Positions 24,097 to 37,900 are shown, counted from the stretch's first letter. The stretch is DNA of 64,000 bases from Trichinella spiralis (GCA_000181795.3 CM012954.1:16964158-17028157), one strand, 5' to 3'. A program made the numbers and translations. The notes: generated by a model not told the origin, from the letters alone.

Positions 24097-24954
24097 TCAA
24101 AATTCAACTGAAGAATTTCGATGCTGCAAAATGTTGTCAGCTGGAAAAAGTGTCAACGCATCGTTCTGCTGTGAATTGTTGTCGTATTCATCCAAAAGTT
24201 TCACAGCACTTTCGTCATGTACTCGTCGTATACCACTGCTGCTACTGCCATTATTAGTAATTATGAGATTATTGCTGTTGTTGGAATTGAACTTTTTCGA
24301 CACAGCTCGACGCTTCATCGTGAAATTATCCACCACCCAGAACATGATTGTGTTGATCAAAAATGGAAACACAAGTATAACTAGAGTTACTTCGACTTTG
24401 GGATTACGAATGGGACTGAGCGCTATTTCACGAACCGATTTCCAGAATCGCATCAACAACAGCAACGTGACAAAAAACTTCTCGATCACGGATAAAATAA
24501 CAAAAGCCAAACATTGATGCAACCAGGGTCTGCATTGGGGAGGGTCGCCGTATTCGCCGAATCTCAGCGTTGACCAGTCTTTGCGACACGAAGCCACGGC
24601 AGTGACCAATTTCACTCCTGTATAGATGATCAGCAAACCCAGTGTAGAGTCGAGCAAGAAGCTGACAAAATACCAAGTACAAGGATCACCACGAAACACG
24701 CCGGCCAGGAAAATATTCATCGCGTGTATTACGGACGAGCCGACCGCTTGTTTCGACGTGTCGAAAAACCAAATGGTCCACGGGCGTCTGGTCTGCTTCG
24801 GCTCGAGAAGACGCTTCACAATTAACGAAGCGAATGCCAGAGTGGCCAGTATTAATTGTATGGACAAACCATAACTATCGACCAAATCTTCAGCACGACA
24901 ACGCACACCGTTTGTCGAATCAGCAACATTCGTTGCCATTGGTGAAGCATTCAA
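24097..24954 (-). CDS. STIMATE: STIMATE (TMEM110) ER membrane protein
   Basis: STIMATE is a multi-pass ER protein that promotes STIM1 activation at ER-plasma-membrane contacts, and so calcium entry. One uninterrupted 285-codon frame reads MNASPMATN..., with family motifs KRLLEPKQTRRPWTIWFFDT, SKQAVGSSVIHAMNI, DPCTWYFVSFLLDSTLGLL, LRFGEYGDPPQCRPW and INTIMFWVVDNF. At least four hydrophobic membrane segments are visible. The tail is Ser/Asn-rich and lacks the basic KKKK-type ER-retention end of the human protein. It has no intron, like MPG nearby. A long plus-strand frame over the same DNA is a shadow. Confidence 0.92.
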   Translation of the reverse strand: MNASPMATNVADSTNGVRCRAEDLVDSYGLSIQLILATLAFASLIVKRLLEPKQTRRPWTIWFFDTSKQAVGSSVIHAMNIFLAGVFRGDPCTWYFVSFLLDSTLGLLIIYTGVKLVTAVASCRKDWSTLRFGEYGDPPQCRPWLHQCLAFVILSVIEKFFVTLLLLMRFWKSVREIALSPIRNPKVEVTLVILVFPFLINTIMFWVVDNFTMKRRAVSKKFNSNNSNNLIITNNGSSSSGIRRVHDESAVKLLDEYDNNSQQNDALTLFPADNILQHRNSSVEF

Positions 24955-25426
24955 AAATAAAATTCATCCTCTAAAAACATCTTCTCTTTGCCATATCATC
25001 ATCATCATCATCAATGAACAAACAACTTATTCTATATTACACATTTACACACACACACATGTGTATTTTGGTAAACTTTTCTTTTCTTTATCCAAATTAA
25101 ATTGTTTCCAAATCTATAAAATCGCAATTCAATTAACAACTGAATATTATCATCAACATACAAAACATCATCATCATCATATATATAGCTTCAAAGCTAC
25201 CAGTATAATTCATCTGAATTCATATGACAAAAACTATGTTGACAAAGAAAGATATGGCCATTTTTAATTTCACAATATACCTAAAGCTCTTGGAAAAAAA
25301 ACAAAACAAAAAATGCAAAAGGTAAATAATACTTTTTGAACAAAACAGTAAAGCAGTGTTTTTTGAACAAAAGTAGCAATTCGCTTGATTTCAAAATACA
25401 GGAGACCTTGCACTGGAACCGAGCAG
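24955..25426. other. Gap with short tandem repeats
   Basis: This holds the STIMATE upstream region and the 3' end of the next minus-strand gene. There are short (ATC)n runs at about 25000-25015 and 25167-25180 and an (AC)n run near 25050. No gene seen. Confidence 0.5.
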
Positions 25427-27536
25427 TCTATTCAATAAGCCAACTCGTTTGGAATTTGCTGCTATCTCTTCCGGATCACGCATCACCTAAGAATATAATA
25501 ATAAACAAAACAATCAACAATTATTACAAGTTGGTCCATCTGAAAAATTGAGCGCATACAAATATTCGATTGATATACAAAAAAATAATACACATCAATC
25601 ACATACCCTGTCTGCAACGTGCTTGTAAACAAGACCATCGGATCCAACGTAAAAGTGAGAAAATCCGTCGAACCATCTTAAATAAATGTACCATGTAAAA
25701 TTGATTGCATTAAATAATGCATAAATATTGAAATAAACCTGGCGTTTTTGCGCAGCGTTTCAATATCTGCACTTCGCTCACGTACAACAACATAAAGAAA
25801 CTCAGGTACAGTCAGATAAAGCACTCGCCATCGCAAATGAACTGACCCTTCTTCCACAATTGGCATACAATTCAAAACCTAAAAACAAAGTTATTCAGTA
25901 ACTGATAAAACAAAATTTCCTTTTCAAATATAAAATTCATTTCAATTTTATAAATTTTCCAACAACAATTTCCTTGATTTCCAATTCAAATTTGAATCAC
26001 TTACGACACCAATTGACAAAAATTAACATCAAACATTGCCATATAATATCGTTATTTTTACATTCACGTTGTTGACATACATGTACACAAAATAAACAAT
26101 CTGTAAACTGTGTATTTCAAATTCAACTGAAACTCGTAAAATTAAATTTTCAAGTCATACAATGTTGAATCAAATGCACTGCAAACATCGAAAACAAATT
26201 CTTATGAAAAGGAAATTCCTTTGTGCTTCTGAAAGCTTACAACTGTTACAATAAGCATACATTTTTGCACATTTAAACAGTAAAACAACATTTTGCCACT
26301 TTTTTTCATTAGCAAAAACAGTAATCATTTTCATCCTCTATATTTTTTCTTATAAAACTTAATCTGTTAAAAAACATAATAAACTTACTGTAGTTTAAAG
26401 TGCGTATATGAATATTTATCTGATATACCTGTACTCAGTTCATTGACTTATTTGTGTGGCGTGTCAATAACATGAACTACAAATATAAATATACCACATG
26501 ACGCAGTACAATTCTGAGACATCTAGAGCAGTATAAAAAAATTTTTCTTAAATTACTTGCATATGATAAAAAGTCGTACAGAAGAACTATATTATCAAGT
26601 ACGAATTTTTTGTTCTTATTTTAGGGACAATTTCAAAAAAAAGTACAACACGAGTATATGTACAAATTATATACATAAATTAAACAAAAATCGCACAAGT
26701 ATACATTTCGTTACTTACTTTCATCTCTATGTATGGACATGGTATGCGAGAAAGTACGCTTAACGTAGCTAAATGCAACCAGTAATTTCGTAAACCCCTA
26801 AAAATGAAAAATATTGAAAACAGAAAACAAGAATATTTTCATAAGGAAATAAAGATTTATTTACTTGACTTCACTGCCGCAAATACGATTCAAGAACAAT
26901 ACGTCATCGCTGTAAAACGTGTAATCCAGTCGACGAAGAAAAAACGTCGGAACCTAATAAATTTATCAACATTTTAAAAATTTACATCTTTCAGTATATT
27001 TGTAATGCAAGTGAAAAATTATTTAAATAAAATAACAAACCCACCGTCTCACTTAAACGGTAAATAACGTGTTGCAGTTGATCCCAATTTGGCTTTCCTC
27101 TTTCAAAATAATGTGTAGGACTTTTTTCAGTGGAAGAAGACTGATTAACCACCTGAGAATACACGGCACTGAAGTTGAATGAAACTCGTCTCTTAACCAG
27201 AGATTCACTGACACTGTCGTTCTTTGATTTTTTGGACGACAGATTGCGTATTATTGGTATAAAATATGAATTATAATCAGGATAAATGAGAGAATTCGTA
27301 CAAGAGAAAAACGGTCTTCGAAACGGTATGTGAATATCGTCAGAGTTGGCAATGTATGGCTTAAGACATAAACCAAATTCTCGAGGATCAAACTGCGTTA
27401 ATTTCAAAGAGCAAAAGTTAAACGATCTCGCAGAACATGATGGCGCGCTGACATTCATGAAGGATGAATTATTAGCAGCGAGTTGGTGTTGCAGCAAGTA
27501 ACGAACTGTCGATTCTATTGATTTTGAAGGAAACAT
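25427..27536 (-). CDS. C6orf136-like (DUF2358) protein
   Basis: Six exons close in phase: 27536-27045, 26953-26865, 26797-26719, 25878-25739, 25676-25607 and 25486-25427 (309 residues). The conserved C-terminal part reads VPTFFLRRLDYTFYSDDVLF, KGLRNYWLHLA, EEGSVHLRWRVLYLTVPEFL and WFDGFSHFYVGSDGLVYKHV, which matches the DUF2358 / C6orf136 family of NTF2-like fold proteins, some of them mitochondrial or plastid; molecular role is unknown. The N-terminal 160 residues in exon 1 are Ser/Asn-rich and not conserved. Exon 1 begins MFPSKSIESTVRYLLQHQL, possibly an organelle-targeting sequence. The intron at 25879-26718 is unusually long (840 bases) and I see nothing in it. Confidence 0.8.
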
Positions 27537-28099
27537 TTCAAAATTTTAACAGAGGATCTTTTCAAATAATATATCAGCTTCTCAATCACGGTCACTCACC
27601 ACAGAATGTACTTCTTCACCAAACGCTACAGTAACCTTATTGAAAAATATGTTTAAATTTTTTTATACAACAACAATAGTTTACAACAATACAACAATAA
27701 CAACTTTAACTTATAATAAATTTTGATCAAACACAATTTAATAAACTTAACATTGCTAAACAATTTATATATGTGATATAAAGCAAATTTTTGAAAAAAC
27801 TTCGAAGTTACAAAATAATAAAAATGAAGTATTACATCCACATGTGTTGCATGCAATGCGCACAATAAAATGTAACAAGTATCTTTATTGAAATTAAAAT
27901 TTTATTCGCACAAAAGCAATTCATTTTTTAGCCTACTGTGAGAATTGCAGTACTGTCATTACAACTTATATAAATAGTTCTTTGCAAATCGAACACAGAA
28001 CTTTTTTTTGAAAATTTTCAAACAATTTATTCAATTGACAAACATTTCATTGAACATTTTAATTAGCACACTTTATTAATATAAATATTGCAATAATGT
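27537..28099. other. Gap between DUF2358 gene and MED30
   Basis: AT-rich with no exon-like frame. It should contain the promoter of the DUF2358 gene and the MED30 3' end. Confidence 0.5.
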
Positions 28100-29116
28100 T
28101 CAACGCGATTGATTTTCATCTATTAATAGCGAAATATTCATAATGAGATCCCTAAAAAATTGGATATTTTGGTTTAAAAGTTCACACTGCTTTTCCAATT
28201 CCTTTTTCACTTCATCGTACTGCTGCTTCGTTTGTGTAAAAACTTCTCTGCTTTTGCGTTCTTCAGTAAGCTTACGTAGCCATTCATTTTTTCCATCATA
28301 AGTTACAAGATCCTGAAAAAACTGATAATTGCAAACAATTGAACATAAGTTTAAGAAAATAAGGACTTTAAGATGATCTTCTGCATCGGCAGGTAAAAGC
28401 TCTTTTCGATAATCAGCAATTTTTCTATCAATAACTTCTAGACGCTCCAAAATTATATTTACTTGTTTAAGTGATTCATTGATTCTTTGCAGTTTATCTT
28501 GATGCTGTTTTACAGCTTCAGGAGCAGTTGGCAACTGAAAAAAGCAAAAAAAAACAGGATAAATTTCGTCAGTATAAATAAAAGATGATTAACCTGGAGT
28601 GATTTCAATGCGCCACATATATCACATGTCCTGTTGATTACTTCACGAGTGAAATCACGTCCAATAATGCAAAGTGCTAGTGGACCACTCTCGTCGTTGC
28701 TTTGCAAAATTTGCGACATGCTGAAGGCAAAAAATGGGTTGACGGTAAAAGCTTTGCTTCCTTGCGCAGACCAAGCTTCACGTTCTGCATGATGTTCCTG
28801 TTGTGACTCGTCGGCCTGAGTAGTTTTTCCTGGGGCTACGTCTATGTAATTCAAGAAAAATTTGCATAAAACATATAAATTGCCCCTCATTTCATAACTC
28901 ACTAGTAGATTCTGATACAGAGGCCGGCGACGGTGATGGCACTTCTCTGCGACTACCGAAACTGTTCACTAACGATTGTATAGGGCTTGAAACGGAACTC
29001 TGGCCAATCCCTTGTGGATAACCATAGTTCGCATCAAGATTATTGCCATTTGAATTCAACGGTCTCGGCGGTAAAGGAAATGTTTGTATGAACGAGTTTT
29101 GATTCTGTTGTGACAT
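28100..29116 (-). CDS. MED30: Mediator subunit MED30-like protein
   Basis: MED30 is an animal-type subunit of the Mediator coactivator that links activators to RNA polymerase II. Four exons close in phase: 29116-28903, 28841-28594, 28534-28367 and 28312-28100 (280 residues; human 178). The conserved core starts at LCIIGRDFTREVINRTCDIC, then LPTAPEAVKQHQDKLQRINE, a helical segment and the end KQQYDEVKKELEKQCELLNQ followed by NIQFFRDLIMNISLL. The N-terminal 120 residues are Pro/Ser/Gln-rich and extra to the human protein, as common in Mediator subunits. The start chosen is MSQQNQNSF; an upstream in-frame ATG would add an unlikely hydrophobic stretch. Confidence 0.8.
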
Positions 29117-31984
29117 TTTAAACGCTAGACAAAGAAAATAAAGAAACAGAGAAAAAACATCAAAATTTGTCACTTTGTATTTTTACCGTAATTAATTTTC
29201 AAGTTACATTACTGTAAAAATTGAGTGCGCGAACATAATTTGCATTTATGTCAGCTAAAATAATAAGATTAGATATAAGATGAATGAAATAATTCCTGAA
29301 ACCTTAAAATATGTTTAATTAACTGAAATTGAAAATACTGTGACCAATTTGGATATAATACATACATACTGATGATTTTTACGCCAATATTTTGTAGAAA
29401 GCCATGAAACAGAATAAGTTTTATTTTTCACGTTATTACATAATAAATGTCAAAGATTAACAAGATTTTATCATGTAATTCTCAACCGTAAAGTTATTTA
29501 TTATGTGCAACATTGCATATGCCTTGTAGACAGAGAATTTTGAGAAGAAACAGACTGAGAAGTGAAGCATAAATAATTTGTAAAAAAGTTTCAAATTTGA
29601 ATTATACATATTAATTTAAAATGTAGCAATTTTTAGCAGTTTAACAAATTGCGGAATACTTTTAGTTTTACAGTTTTCCAAATAGGTGCGTGCGTGCATG
29701 AGCTATTTTTTAATGAGTGCGTTCATCATGAGAATTCCACTACCAATTCAATTGACCTTCCCATAATTACACCTATTATAAAATGACTATTACAAAAGAA
29801 CTATTAAAATCGTAAATAACCACTGTAGATGGAACTTGTACTATTTTACTACTCTATATTGTGTTTAGTTTGAATTTCAAAAAAAACTATACCAAAATTC
29901 AAAAATAGATGGGAAGGCATAAAAGAAGCAACAATTTCATGAACGAAAGAACGAAAACAAGACAGTGCAGAGTTTTGTTGGTTAGCGTTGTGATGTATTA
30001 TGTACCGTTAAAAATGAAAAAATATAAATAAATAATTTTACTACTGTTCTCATTATTTAAAAAATTCAAAAATTGTAACAGTATTTGCCAAGATGATATT
30101 TGCCTACATTTTTCAGCAGATCTTCAAAAAAATCTTCACGCATCTTCACATTAATTAGTTTACAGATAATACAGAAGAATTGGAGTTAGGCATTTCCTGA
30201 AAAAGTTATATACAATAAACTGACGGTCATGTATGCTAAAAATAATTATAATTATAACTTCTTTAACACAAAAAGCAAAAGAATATAAATATTGAGTATC
30301 GACAATAAGTTTATCAATATTTGAATCCAACATTATTAACAGAATTCAATTATGAAATAGAGAACAAACCATCAAATTAGCGTTTGCTTAGTACAAATAA
30401 AAGCAAGTTAATAATAAAAACTACTTACTGCATTTTGGTTGTTTCGACTAAATTTATTAATAAAAAATTCACGAAAATGTGATCAAGTAGCATATCTCGC
30501 CGAATGTGGAAAGCACAAGTAATAATAAAGCTTAAAAATAATAAAACAGTCTGTAATTCTTCTTTTTAATAAAAAAACAATATTTAATTTTCACTGACTA
30601 CATAATGATGTAATTTTGAGATATGAAGATATTTTATATGCATATGAAAGCTGAGCAAAAACTGAAAGCAACACAAATAACAAAAGCATCCACTTTCTAA
30701 AGTCAAAAATATCCCAAACTTATCATTCACTGCCACTGATACAGTTATCAATGTTTCGAAAAATTTTTACAAATGAAAATTTCATTTCTGCTTTCGAAAA
30801 ATTTCAGCAACCACGGCAATGCATATTAAAATTAAATAGCTAGCTCAGTTCACTTATCAAGTATATAATGTTATTTCAAAATTAAAAATCTTAGCACACT
30901 TTATGTCCTTTCAAATGTTAAAACACTGGTTAGTTCTCTCAGATGATAGTGTTAACCGTTTGCCATATTCATCAACATCACTTTAACACACTGCTTTGCA
31001 AATAGATGGAAAAAAACTTTCATTAAATGTATTTCTCTCCGCTTTGTTCATCTCAATTACAGTTCTTATTCAGAATGTTTTCAAGGTTAATATTTGAAGA
31101 ATAATAAATAGTTCAAAATTCGATTTCAAAGTGTGTTAATGTGCTTATTCATTCATCAATCATCATAAAATACTCACAAAACAGAAACCGCTAAAATCGT
31201 TTTTGAAACTAATCTTTTACTTTAAAATGTTGAATCAAATTAAATATCAGTTTAGAAAAAATAAAAGATTAAAAAAGTAATCAAGTATTAATGGAATAAA
31301 TAAAAAGTTACAGTAATCAAAGAAGGAAGTTTGCAAAATCTCATTAAAAAGGCAATAAATATTACACTTTATTCAAAATATGTTATATAATCAATGAAAA
31401 TGTTAAATTTTTATAAATTATTGCTCACACCAAGTAATTTACATAACAATAAGAAAGAGTAAAAAATGAGATGATAAATACGTCAAACAAAAATTGCACT
31501 TTATAGAATATGTATTGCAACATTAATTGCAGCACAGTCTGATTGAATAAAAGAGTTGAATGAAAGGAACAATAGAAAAAATAGAATTTTTTCCTAAAAT
31601 AAAATATTTAGTAAAAATTTTTGTTGCTTCTTTAAATTTTTTGCCATGATTTTAATTGATAAATAATTCATTTTTAAGAAATCAATAAATTTAAGTAGGT
31701 GTAAAATAAAATTAATTAACATAAAAACTTGAAATATTTACAATTTTTAATTAGTTGACATTTTTTTAATCTTCATTGTAAAGGGTTTTTTTACGCATTC
31801 ACAGTTCATTTTAAATGCTTAGCCTTCATTATCATTTATTTGGGTTTACTGTATAAATTTTGCACGAACCTTCATAATGACAGCCGCTGAGCTTCAGTTC
31901 TGCCGTTCTCTGTAAAGTTGAGTTCCTGTTCTGCGTTGCCTTTGAAAAAATACGTTGGGTCGACTGTGCGCCGGTAATGGGCCT
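29117..31984. other. Divergent upstream region, MED30/Abl
   Basis: About 2.9 kb, very AT-rich, with no open frame of note on either strand and no structured RNA that I can recognise. It should hold the promoters of both genes and 5' UTR exons of Abl. Confidence 0.5.
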
Positions 31985-34900
31985 ATGGGTGCCAAGGCGG
32001 GAAAGCATTCGGCCAGTTTTGCTAGTCATTCATCGCTGAAGCCTGTCCATTTACCGCCTCCGCCTTGCTCATTCCCTGATTCGGCGTTGCTCAATCTTGA
32101 ACCGGGTAAATTTCATCTTGAAAATCAAACCAGGGCAATTTATTTAATATTTTCCCTAAGATCCATTCTTAATATAATTTTTTTGCTTAATTTTTTGCTT
32201 TTCAGTATTTTTGATTGAAAATTTAATTCATTCTTTATTGCAGTTCTCAAAAAGGTAAACTTGTTTAATTTTCCACTGCACTTGTAATGTAGAATATGAG
32301 ATTATAATTTTTGTTCTGCGACTGGCATTATGTGAAATTGGCTGAGTAGTGTAATTGTCAGCTGCCAATTGAAAACTGCCTTGTGTGGAATGATCAGAGA
32401 AGATATTTTTTAAATCACACATATATATGTGCAAGAAAAGTTATAATCTTATGAGCTGTGAGATATTGAAATTTCCATATTTTGCAGATGTTTATAGCAC
32501 CGAGGAGCCTGTGGGCAGCGAATCGTTGAATCAACATTCATTTCCGGTAGATCGGTGGTCATCGAATGAAAATGTAGTCAACGATGGCGAACAATCACCG
32601 TCAGATAGTGGTGGGCAAAAGTTTGTTGCTCTGTTCGACTTCTTCGGCTACAAAGCCGACCAGCTTACTCTTCGCAAAGGTAATTACCGATACTATTGTT
32701 GTAATAATATTTTAATTTCGTCTCCTATTTATGATAATACATTTATTTAGTTGATTATTTTTTATGTATTTTTTCATTAGCTATGTGTAAAGAGGAAAAT
32801 AGTAGGTACCGTAGGTCAACGAGGCGGTCAGTTTCGATCTGCCTCGATTGACCTCAGCTCTCGGGCAGTCTAGGAAATATTGGCCGTCATCATTTTGGTT
32901 AGGGCTTTGCAAGGGCAACGCTACAATAGCTTTAGTGGAGGAATGGAGGCGAATGAATCGATTCTTATTTGAACATATTTATCTTTTTTCTCTTTCAATA
33001 GAGAAGCAGAATTTTGCAATGATTTCACCGAATCAATGATGCTACTTTTATCTAGATGTGCTAGTTGAAACCTTTTACAAGCGCAACAATTTTTGCATTC
33101 CTTTTTATGTTTGACTAACTTTGTCAACATTGAAAAATTGATCAAAGCATTGTTTCATAGCAAACGAAATATTGTACACTTTTCACTTGACTGTGCAGTT
33201 TCGGAATTCAATTACACAAATTTGCACAAGTCTTTTTTTTTTGATACATTTGATCACTGGAGCACATTTTGATTTTATATCTGCTAACTGTTTCAAATGG
33301 CTTGTTTTGTTAAGCATGAAAATGCGTCATTTCTGTTTGCTTTTCAAATGACAAATTCGTCCAGTTCAAAGTATTTGTTCATTGGGTGAAAAATGCGCAT
33401 GAATCATTCATTCATTCATTAGCTGGATGAATCAGAGTGAAATGGAAAATTTGGAATAGAATCTGAAATGTATTATTTCATTTGCAACTGTAGTAAGCTG
33501 TGAAAGGATAAAGTTGATGTCAATAGATGAAAAGAAATTCTCTGCTGTCGAATGAAAAAAAGACAAATTATTTAAAAACTGAAATGATTTAAAATGCTTT
33601 TTATGCTTTCTTGCTTGCTTGAGAACAGAATTTTTAAAAACTTTTTATTATGTCCATTTGAAGCATAATTTATAATGATTAAGAAATTTTTCCAGTTTTT
33701 TCAAGCTTATCGTATATGTTTGCATATTAGTTCAATGTACCGGTGAATAAATTTAAAAATGCATTGAAACAGAAAATGAAACAGTTCTTTCTTTTTCAAA
33801 TAAAATCATTAAATATTTTGTAATTTTCCAATATTTAAATTTACTGTAGCTTTGTGAAGCAGACAACAACGCCTGACATGTGGGTTTTTATGGAACAGGA
33901 AGGCAGATGATCAATTTAGGCGTAGGGCAGCAGCAGGTGAACGGCAAGAAAGGGGAAAGAATTCATTTGGGAATTATGGTCGATTTGAATGGCAATAGAA
34001 AATAGGATGCACCTACGGGGAAAAACGATTGATATTTATCAAATTTCATATGTTAAAAATTTTAAATTAAAAATAAAATTGTTTCTATTCGTGTCGTTTG
34101 TATTGGGTTTTTTTTATTTATAGGCGATCAGATACGCGTTCTTAATTATCACGAAAGCGGTGATTGGTGTCGTGCAGAATTGGTACAACTGAAAAGCGAT
34201 GATAATACTACCACCACTAGCACTGGAGGAGGAGGAGGAGGAGGAGGCGGTGGTCGGAGAGTTGTTGGTCGAATTGGATGGATTCCAAGTGCGTACGTGG
34301 CACCGGCTAATAGCTTAGAGATGCACTTGTGGTTTCATGGCAAGATCTCCCGTAGCGATGCCGAATTTTTGCTCAGTTCAGGTATCAATGGCAGCTTTTT
34401 GGTACGTGAATCAGAATCCTGCCCTGGGCAAGTGTCGGTTTCGTTGCGTTACGAAGGCCGGGTGTATCATTATCGTGTACAAGAGGATGCTGAAGGGAAG
34501 TTATTAATCACCAACGATCACCGGTTCAGCTCCTTGGCACAGCTTGTACATTATTACAGTCGTCAAGCGGACGGTCTTGCTTGCTGTTTGTTGTATCCAG
34601 CTCCAAAAAAAGACACTGCATCGTCGAATTTTTCTCTTACTCAATCACAGCCTGACGAATGGGAAATTGACAGAACAGAAGTAGTGATGAAACAACGCTT
34701 GGGTAAATTTATCCACTGGTATAGGTTAATTTTGGGAAAATATTTTTCAATTTACAACAATTTCAGGTGGGGGACAATATGGAGATGTGTACGAAGCTTA
34801 CTGGAAGCGTTACAACAAATCGGTAGCTGTGAAAACGTTGAAAGAAGACACGATGGCGTTGAATGAGTTCCTTTCCGAGGCGACAATCATGAAAGATTTG

Positions 34901-37900
34901 CGTCACAGAAATTTGGTACAATTGCTCGGCGTTTGTACCCAAGAGCCTCCGTTTTATATCATAACTGAATTTATGATCAACGGCAATTTACTTGATTATC
35001 TTCGCTCAGCGTCGGACTCGTCACAACTTACACCAAATGTTCTCATCTACTTGGCATTGCAAGTTTGCAACGGTATGGCATATATGGAATCCAGAAACTA
35101 CATCCACAGGTAGTTCGTTGAAAATGAATATGAAATTATTATTAATTTTATCATTATTCAAAATAAATTAATTGAATTGTTTTCAAACAAATAATGGTTT
35201 TTCAAAAATTATATTTGTCCAGTTTTAAGTTGAACAACAACAGTTGTCATGTGAAATATGTATGCTACTGGATTTATTCTATGTTTAAATCTGTGTTTTG
35301 TTGTCTATTGCAGGGATTTAGCGGCACGAAATTGCCTGGTTGGGGAAAATTATTTGGTGAAAATTGCGGATTTCGGTTTGGCGCGGTTTATGGCCGAAGA
35401 AACTTACACAGCAAAAGCTGGAGCGAAATTCCCCATCAAGTGGACAGCACCGGAAGGTTTGGCTTACAATACTTTTTCGACGAAAAGTGACGTTTGGGCT
35501 TTCGGAGTGTTGCTGTGGGAAATTGCGACTTATGGTCAGACTCCGTATCCGGGGGTGGAATTCAGTGAAGTTTATACGTTGTTGGAAAAAGGCTTCCGGA
35601 TGGAAAGTCCAGCCGGATGTCCGGCATCGGTTTACCGACTGATGCTGCAGTGTTGGCGTTGGAGTCCGGCCGACAGGCCGACGTTTCGTGAAATTGCAGT
35701 CGCGTTGGATGGATTATTCAACGCGAAACACTTCGACGATGAAGCCGAAGCCGGCGCAGTTGTACAGCACGTGGCGCGTGCTTCACGCCACCACATCTCT
35801 TCGCCTTCCGAAGATCGGGCTCACAGTATGAGTTCGTTTGCAAGGCACAAATCCATTTCTCCGACCAACATCCAGTCGTCCGAAGCTTCAATTCAACGTC
35901 AAACTCACTGCCGAGGTTCGTCAACTTTTACCGGACAACACAACCAACATCCTCCTACACCACCGCCTCGTTCGGCTGTGGATCGTCATCGTCACGTGCA
36001 TCATACACGCGCCGGTTCATCTACTTTGTCCAATGCTGATAACAAATATGCCAAAGAGGCCACAGTGGGGATGAAAGAAAAGACTGTCAAAAAGGTGATC
36101 AATCAGTTTGGTACTTTTCCAAAGGGAAATCGCATCGATGCTTATTTTGACAATTTTCATCAAGATCAGCAAAAGGCGGGTGAGAATATATATATGCATA
36201 CATAATGTTTGTTTTTGGTTTTTTTTGAAAGTGAAATTATTATGATCATAATTCTTGTTATTGGTATTGAGATGGTGGTGGTATTTGGTTTAACATTAAT
36301 TCGTGTGTTTTAACAGGTAAATTTGAAAAAGCAACTTACACCACTGCTGCAGCAGGCAAAAATGATGAGAAGAAATACGTCGGATCGTCGTCGATGTCTT
36401 CTTCGTCGTTGTCGTCGATGTGTTCTTCAGTGTTCACCAACGAACCGGCAGGTTCGTCCAGGAAAAGTTCCACCAGTACCACCAAGTCGGCCCTGAACGA
36501 AGCCAACAAGCCACGCCCGACCAAGTACTCGCGCACAAGCCGCCCCCTGCCGCCGGTCCGTCGGGGTCCACCGGGTGGGGCGGGCGGTGGCTCGTCGTCG
36601 TCGTCGTCGTTCGGCCGGTCGAAGTCGTCGTTTTCCTTCAACAGCGCCAACATCGATGGAAGTGAACCCCCAACGGTGAACAAGACGAACCAGCCGGATG
36701 ATGTCCATCGTGAGAAAAGTTTCCACACAGACACACAGTGGAAAGGTGGAAATTGGCCGAAATTGTCCAGTCGAAAGGCGGCCGTGAGAAAAACGCCTTC
36801 TGGCTTGACCGCAAGTCCCGCCGGTGGTGGTCAGCCGGTGCGCAGTTACAGCCAGCTGTTTGCCAACGATTTGCACAGCACCATTCGATCTTTGAGGCAC
36901 GTCTCCGTGGCCGGCTGTGAAAACAGTGGACGGCGGTCATCTGCCCTCGAAACTGCTCCCAACAAGGGCGTGTTTATGGTAACGGCGGAGCGTGCGAAAA
37001 TTCGTCAACTGAACAAAGTAGCCCCGCTGCCTTACCACCGCACGTTGGATCGAACCGGACAAGTGGCTTCGACCGACCACGGCTATGGTCAATTTTCATC
37101 TCAAAGTGATCATCATTATTATTTATATCTGTTGAAGTGTTCCAATGAAATATGGAAATTTTTACAGATAATTGGAATGACGACGCGAAGCAGCAACGAT
37201 GGTCATATGCGGAACGTTGTAACAACGATAATAGTTCTCAGCCTGCCATAGCAGCTTTGGTGAAGTTGCCCAAGGCAGTAGTGCGTCCGGTGGCACCTGC
37301 TCGTCAAACTGCACTTTCTTCTCCGCTGAACGAATGCTGTTGTCCTTCTTCTTCCTTTAAAGATAATGATGTAAAAAAATGATAATTTTCTTGTTTTAGA
37401 TCAAAATCAAAAATCAGTGTGCATTTTTGTTTTAAGGAAATTAATGGAGAAAATTTTGAACAGAAGAAAAATTTACCTGTCGCAGATTTGTCCGAATTTA
37501 ACAATATTCCCAGTACTACTACTACTAATAATAATAATAGTAATAATGGTAATTGTTGTTCAACAGCAGCAGAAACAACAATCAGTAAAGAAAGTATTGT
37601 TGGCTTGTACAATACAATCAATCTTGGCATTGTGGAATTGAAAAGATCCCAGATGCATTCGAGTTCTGGCTTTATACAACTATCGGATAAATTGCATCAG
37701 TTGAAGCAGATGTGCGGCATTTATGCGGAAAATATTTCTCCGCATGGCAAATTTCGGTTCCGGGAATTGTTGTGCTCTTTGGACGCTTTGGTAAGTCGCC
37801 TGAGATCATCGTCGGCCAGCACCACCACCGACGCCGATGCCACCGACTTGCTCAGAGATATCGACGCCACTGTTCGTGATTTGATATCCTTAGTACAACG

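Noticed and set aside
24092-24517. 141-codon plus-strand frame
   Set aside because: It overlaps STIMATE on the other strand, whose family match is clear.
36336-36940. Long minus-strand frames (up to 157 codons) under Abl exon 6
   Set aside because: They are shadows of the Ser/Pro/Gly-rich Abl linker, with Arg/Gly-biased composition and no splice or family support.
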